Positions 58,198 to 64,000 of a DNA stretch of 64,000 bases are shown piece after piece. The stretch's first letter is position 1; each line of letters starts with the position of its first letter. The position numbers and the translations under genes were made by a program. This DNA is from Lagopus muta (taxonomy: Eukaryota; Chordata; Aves; Galliformes; Phasianidae). Below the pieces are notes generated by a model, which was not told the DNA's origin, did no database searches, and saw nothing but the letters and a program-made list of their open reading frames with translations. The DNA is taken from the NCBI RefSeq assembly GCF_023343835.1, contig NC_064433.1, positions 64,378,032-64,442,031 on the forward strand, in the 5' to 3' direction.

Positions 58198-61100
58198 TTT
58201 AGCTATTAGTAATCAGGAACACCTCTGAAGTCAGGATGCCCCATTTTTAAACATCAGGGAGGCATGAATGACTTGAATTTATGAACTGAATAAGCTTGGG
58301 AAACCAGGTATTTCACAAAAGGGTGCACAAATAGAACACACTTGCACATTTTCTTCCCAATTAATTTTTGACCACTGTAGATAAACATGTATTTTGGGAC
58401 CTTTAACAGAGGGCAGAACTGGGAGGAGACAAGATTAAAACTGCTTAGACCATAGTTTGTGTTAGAAGTTAATGATTCCTCTACCAAGTACCAACACAGC
58501 CCTGCTTAAGGAGAGAATATTCTTGCTTTTGAGCATTTGTGTGGTAGTATAACTTCTCTTGTTGTGGATACAGCACCTAGGTAGGAACCGCTTTAATATT
58601 CTTTTTGTTTGTTTAACCTCAAAATGTCCTTTAGTGTTTGTAGCTAATGAACATTACCTGTGTGGTTCTGTCTCTGTTTCCTTTGAACAACTACACTGCT
58701 AACATTCATGTTGTAAATATTAACATTTTTAGTGATGATGTTAGAGTTTCTATGTGTCTTTCTGAAAAGTAAACCTCATATATCGTGAACAATGCAAGCA
58801 GCTTTAGGCCTGCATGCCACTATGATGTTCATTTGTCGTATTACCTTGACTTGGAAGGTATTATTATGAAACTGTAATGTTTTATGAATCAACAAGGTGA
58901 TTGGATTAGCACTGCAGCTAGTGTAAATCAATATACTTCCATAAGCTATTTGATGAAATCTTGATTGTATTATTTTTAATATTGTTTGACTGATCTTTCC
59001 CTTCTGCAAATGCAAAGTCTCAAGCTAGTACTACAGCAGAATGGCTTGTGCAAGTGAAGTTTAATAGTTTTAGAGAAGTCGTATAACTGAATGAATATAT
59101 TTGATGCTGAAGGCTTCATACTTATCCTCTGCTTGTAACCAGCTCCTTTATTAATTAAAGATGGGGGGGGGGAAAAAAGAGCACTAGGTAAATCTAGAAC
59201 ACGAACTTCATCAATACTTGAAACTGTTAGGCTCAACAGCTAATTTATGTTGATATCAATAACAAATTTAATCTTTTACGTATGTTTTTTTTCTTATCTT
59301 CTTGTGGCATGGCGTTTTCCCAGCCCTACTCTTTCCATGTAGGTCAAGGTCAACTGAGGACAGCAGGAGATGTTGCCAGCATCTCCAACTGCTGATTTTT
59401 GCACACAGCTCACTCTGACATTTCTCCAGCACAAACTGTGCCATCTTTTTACTTCCTTCCCATGCTCCCGCTCTTCTCCAGCAAAAGCAGCACCTTTTCC
59501 AGTAGTATCTTTGCAAAGTAGTGATGAGCCATTCTCCACTGATGGGAGCTGGTCATCCTTGTTCTTGCCTGAGAGACCTTCCCTGGATCTCTAGAGGAAC
59601 TAGCAACCATCACCGAGCTGTCTTCGTACTTTTCTGTGTGCATCAGGCAGCTTTTGAAACCAGAAGCTGAATTTTATTTTTCTTTTCTTTATCATACTTG
59701 ATATTGCCTAATACTCTAACATTTACATGTGGTTGCCTTTTTTTAAACTATTTACCTCTACATTTTTAACCCTCCCTTTGATATTTACTGCTTTTACTTC
59801 AGTCTGTCCTCCATTCCCATTCCTTCATAACCTCTCACTGAAACATGTACCAGAATGGGCTGATAATGTCTGGATATACTCAGTTACATTTCTAGATATC
59901 TAGTTGCCTTTGTCTTTTCTCTATTTTATCTCATATTTCTACCCTCATGTTTCTCCATCTTCAGTCCTTCTCTCTTCATATACAGATTCTAAATTATGTT
60001 GAACCTTCAATCTCTCTAAAAAATCCTACTTCCATAGCCTGTTACCATCAATGATTTTTTCCAGCATCTTACTGTAGTCCTTTGCTTGTCTTTATGAGAG
60101 AGAGAAGCTAATATCTTCACATTACACAGAAACAGCTACATTTCAGAGGACAAGGTGCTCATAAGTATTTGCCTACACCTCAAGCACTAAGAATTTTATT
60201 TCACAGTCATTTCTGCTGGTAGCTGTGCAGGCATGAGGAGACCCTTTCCTCTGCTTCTTGATCCTATCTTTCTGAGGAGCCAAGGAGCAGGGTAAGTTTT
60301 GAGGTTTATTTGTGGATCTGTGTTCTGACCCAGACTTACAGCACAGCCATAGAAGCAGAGGTATTTGCACGAGTCAGGAGTGTGGGATGCAGTGGGAAAG
60401 GAAAGGTATTGTTTATGTCAGCGTTAGTACCTAAAGGATATGCTCATAAACTTAAGCGAAGAAAACTCTTTGTGTGTACTTGTTTTAAATTTCCTTACAT
60501 CTTAACCCTGCTCCATTTAAATGGAAGGAAATATTCTTCATCATTAAACATTAGAAAAACACCTACCCTTTAAATGCTCTGGAAAGTTTTGCTCTGCTGT
60601 GCAGACTGTAGCAGAGCAACTTGCAAATGCAGATGGACATTTTCCAGCACCGAAAAAGTTCATCCAACTTTTTTTCAGCTCCATTCAACCATAGAAAACC
60701 TCTCTTTGTATGAGTTTCCTTCCCTCTCTATCATTCTCACTCTTTTCTGAAATGAGGAGGGTACTGTGAAAGGTGAAATAAATCAGATCCAGTCAGCTAT
60801 GATTTGGGGTCATTATTGCCATTACTCTTCTCTCCTCTGAGTGTCAAAATCTGCAGATCTGAAGAAGGCTCTCTTTCAAGCATTTCCTTTTTTCCCACGA
60901 GGCTCTTCAGTGTCATCTGGATCTTTCTTCAGAAATCTTTTCTGTTTGTGGTTGGAGATGCACAAACGGGCAAGTGCTTTCCTTCTTTAAATAATTTTGC
61001 AAATCGATATGTAGAGCTCCCTTATAGCATTTCACTGAAGCATTCTCTATTTGCTTACAACTCTCAAATATTAAAAAAAAAAAAAAAAAGAAAAAAGAAA

Positions 61101-61921
61101 AAAAAAAAGAGGAGAGAGAATAGTGAAGTATGTAGTATTCATTGCAATAAAACCAAATTCAACTTAATTGTGCAACAAATCTTTCAACATTAAACAAAAC
61201 ATAATAATTCACAGGAGAAAATAATTTGTCCTCTTTGAGTATAAGGTGTGCTCTTCCCAGTGGAACTGGTGCAGTTCTCCTGAATTCCTGATTTGCAAAG
61301 GATTTGAAGCATCAGTGAATATAGCTAGAACCCTGCAGAAAGAAGGGGACTAAGGAGACCCTGTATAGTGTTGCAAGAAGTAAAAACATACAAACTCCCT
61401 AAACGAGGTCAGATGGATAAAGTAACCAATTATTTGTTGCCAGAAATTGTTGCCAGCAAATTGGTGCAAAAGGGCTGGTAGAATGTCAGAGTGTTATTAC
61501 ACAAGACTTCCCAAAATGCAGATTAAGTCTTAAGCAACATGGCCTACAGTGCAGAGCTTCCCTGGTACTCCCCGTGTTTTGGTACTGATGTCATACTGAC
61601 CCCTCTAGTTTACTTTTTCTCTTATTCCTTCGCAGAAATAGTTATTTTAGTATTAAAAGTCACTTTAGACATAGAAAACCCCCATGTTGGTGAGGGCTGT
61701 GTGAAGAAATATTTCATCTAAAAAAAAAAATATAAGATATCCAAACAAAATAATTCAGAAATCAATTACCTAAGCCATTAAACCAAAATATTTCCAATGG
61801 AAAATTCAGTTTCATCATCTCAGTGCTTTCCCATGACTACTGTTTCATTGGAGATATTCTCAGACAACTCTATTTTGGCATGTGTATTTTTATATCTGTT
61901 ATCATTTTCTCTTGGGTTCAG
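58198..61921. other. Intergenic / upstream of second SLCO1 gene
   Basis: No coding exon recognised. It contains a G run at about 59163-59172 and an A-rich tract at 61073-61110. It may hold a 5' noncoding exon of the next SLCO1 gene, whose first coding exon begins at an acceptor at 61921. Confidence 0.6.
61073..61110. repeat. Poly-A / (GAAA)-like tract
   Basis: A runs of about 18, 6 and 10 separated by G. The + strand frame through it ends in a poly-Lys artefact. Confidence 0.9.
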
Positions 61922-62076
61922 ATCACTCAGCAGAGAAGTCAACCATGACAGCAGAAACTGAATCCAGCAATGTCAATGACTCAAGCCAGGAAGCAGAACC
62001 TTCCCAGCTTTTGGACAATGAAACAAGTGAAAATCTAGCAGTCAAAAAGAAGGCCTCCTGTTGCACAGGCTTGAAG
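61922..62076 (+). CDS. First coding exon of a second SLCO1-family transporter (partial gene)
   Basis: The acceptor TTCTCTTGGGTTCAG ends at 61921, ATG is at 61945-61947 (context CAACCATGA), and the donor after GGCTTGAAG is at 62077 in phase 0. The 44 codons encode a Ser/Glu-rich cytosolic N-terminus ending KKKASCCTGLK. SLCO1C1 ends its own first coding exon with QSCCGGIK at the same phase, and human SLCO1B proteins carry a similar CNGLK at this junction, so this is a tandem paralogue, probably SLCO1B-like. SLCO1A2 fits less well. The next exon (TM1) was not found before the window ends, so the gene continues to the right. Confidence 0.85.
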
Positions 62077-64000
62077 GTTTGGTGCTTACTAATATCACTA
62101 TAAATTGCCACTGTTGTATGTTAAGGAATGCTGTTCAAGGTCTGACATTATGGAGTACCTCCTTTTTCCCAGTATCACTTCTGGATCTGAATACACACCA
62201 GGAGCACAGGGGAGGGCTGGATCTTATCTCTGTCCTAACAAAAATAAGTGCAGACCTAACATGTTTACTCTCAAGTTATTCACAGTTAGGTCCTCATTTT
62301 TGTTACTGAACAGAGGTAGCAGTCTCAAATGGAGGACATGAGGCATCCTAAAATTGGTGGTTATTATACACTGATGTCTGGAGCTTGCTGTCAACACTCA
62401 TTTTTAGGGCCAAAACGGAGTGCGCAGGAAGAATAGGTTAAACAGAGCCAGTGAACCAAAGAGAATTTTGCTTTCATATTAAAGCCTTTAGTATTTATTG
62501 CTTCTGGCTGAGGTGTGAATATTACCTGGGCAAGTTTTCTTGTGATACCAATGTGTTTAGATTTATACTTTGACTAGTTCTTCAGCCAGCTTTATCTCGG
62601 ATTAAATTCTGCAGACTCTGTGGAGCTATAACACATTCATCTCTATAAAAAGTTCTGTAAAATGAAAGATTAATGAAAAAAAAATAGGCAGTTGCAAGCT
62701 TTTTATACATCTGGAGTGATTTGGACAGAGTATCAGGTGAAGTTTCTTATATTTTTTATTTTATCTGACTCAGAGATACCACCCATATACACCACAGATA
62801 TAGAATCTGAGCTCTCTGGAAGACTCACAGGACAGACTTCACTATTATATGCACAGGCAATGCTGCAAGCCTGTGGATCTATGTCTGTATGTTCCTGTGA
62901 ATGACTTTATGGCAATTAGCCTTCAGTGAACACAACCTTTTGGTGGTACAAGACAAACTGTTCTTCAACCTCTTCTTCTTGTCAAACATTTTATGCTTAC
63001 ATGGGGACTGCACTTTCAAACTTTTAATATCTAGGTCATTGTTTGTGTGTTCATGCTTATCAGCAGTTCGTGATTTTAGCCAAAACATCCAGGAGAGCAC
63101 TGCTTTCAGTGCAAGGCAAAAAAGGTGATTCTTGCAGACCTTTTTCTTTTTCCAGTTGAGCTCAGGAGATCTAAAACACCAGGACAAAGTCTGTGCTTGT
63201 GAGATTTTATCTTCATTCCTAGACCAAAAGACAATAAATACACCTATTTTCAAACATGTCATTGACTGCATTTCTTACATTGGATAGAACTGCAAAGTCT
63301 AAGCCTATATTTACTTTTGTTTACTTTACTTGTGTTGTATTGGAACTTTTACCCACTGAGCAGTAAGTCTATTTGTTTTTAGATTATGTTGAAATAGTTG
63401 GACAATCTTTAAACAAACTTAGTTTAACTTCTTATCAAATACATTTTAATTTGCAAAAGACAAAATGTGTGTTAGTGGAAGCAACTATAAAAATTAAAAA
63501 GAATGTCAAGCTTTTTGTTGTCAGATATTTGATATACAAGTGACACAGACAAAATGCACACATCTCAATACATTTTAGACAGTGATGAACAAATCAGCCT
63601 GTGCTGTTTCCAGAGACGTCACAGAATCTTGTGCAAAGACTTTATTTTGGTTTCATGGCTACCTATATGTTTGAGTTAGAAACAGTTATGAACTGGCATA
63701 AAATAAGTGTCATGAGACCCAAACAGAAAACAATTGGAGCTGAGATTAATTGTAGGTGAGATTAATTTCATTAAATCTGTCTTGACGATGTGCATATGCG
63801 ACAAAATCTACATTTCCGCAACATCTAGAAATCTCACTATTTTTACTGCCCAACATGGGCCTCAGCTGTAACCACAGGATGTCAGCAAGGCAAGCAGTCC
63901 CCAGTTTTTTAACTGCCAAATTTAAATTCTACAGCCCTCAGGATTTCTGCTTTGGGCCACCTCTGGCTTACAACACAGGTCAGATCAGGCTTTCTGGTCA
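62077..64000 (+). other. First coding-side intron of the second SLCO1 gene
   Basis: It starts GTTTGG at the donor. No TM1-like exon (FLxALSFxYxAK type) was seen up to the window edge, and no repeat was recognised. Confidence 0.7.

Noticed and set aside
60804-61193. 129-codon + open frame
   Set aside because: It ends in poly-Lys from an A-rich tract and shows no domain; judged chance.
62692-62904. Possible second exon of the downstream SLCO1 gene
   Set aside because: The translation lacks the TM1 pattern and the ITQIERRF-like motif; no suitable phase-0 exon was found before the window end.

Overview
This window is vertebrate nuclear DNA, almost certainly from a bird and probably a galliform or waterfowl. 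It is AT-rich, its genes have many small phase-consistent exons, and its interspersed repeats are CR1 LINE fragments ending in the avian (ATTCTRTG)-type 3' octamer. Nothing bacterial, viral or organellar was recognised.

Layout, all recognised genes on the + strand. (1) 14-11119: the last five coding exons of PDE3A (cGMP-inhibited cyclic-nucleotide phosphodiesterase 3A), covering the C-terminal part of the HD-type catalytic domain and the acidic/basic tail. A 3' UTR follows, with a first plausible poly(A) signal at 12669 and a possible extension to about 18.9 kb. (2) About 19-28.9 kb: no protein gene recognised. This stretch probably holds the promoter and 5' noncoding exon(s) of the next gene, and a GC-richer patch at 25.5-26.1 kb is the best candidate. 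(3) 28957-50469: a complete SLCO1C1 (OATP1C1 thyroxine transporter) in 14 coding exons, 2136 nt, 711 codons plus stop. Every junction was placed by reading frame and splice signal; one intron uses a GC-AG donor. (4) About 51.3-61.9 kb: intergenic, with two old adjoining CR1 copies (55.9-57.4 kb). Beside them, on the minus strand (57.5-58.2 kb), is an unidentified, interrupted, hydrophobic coding-like stretch, the most interesting unexplained item in the window. (5) 61922-62076: the first coding exon of a second SLCO1 gene (probably SLCO1B-like). It ends at the same splice phase and a matching Cys-Cys-x-Gly-x-Lys motif as SLCO1C1 and continues past the right edge.

The order PDE3A - SLCO1C1 - further SLCO1 matches the conserved vertebrate OATP1 cluster (human 12p12). 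The genes do not form a pathway: PDE3A hydrolyses cAMP/cGMP, whereas the SLCO1 genes are tandemly duplicated organic-anion/thyroid-hormone transporters. Other structure of note includes three intronic or UTR perfect-arm hairpins, an intronic consensus CRE palindrome, a thrice-repeated short motif around the last PDE3A exon, and several microsatellites.
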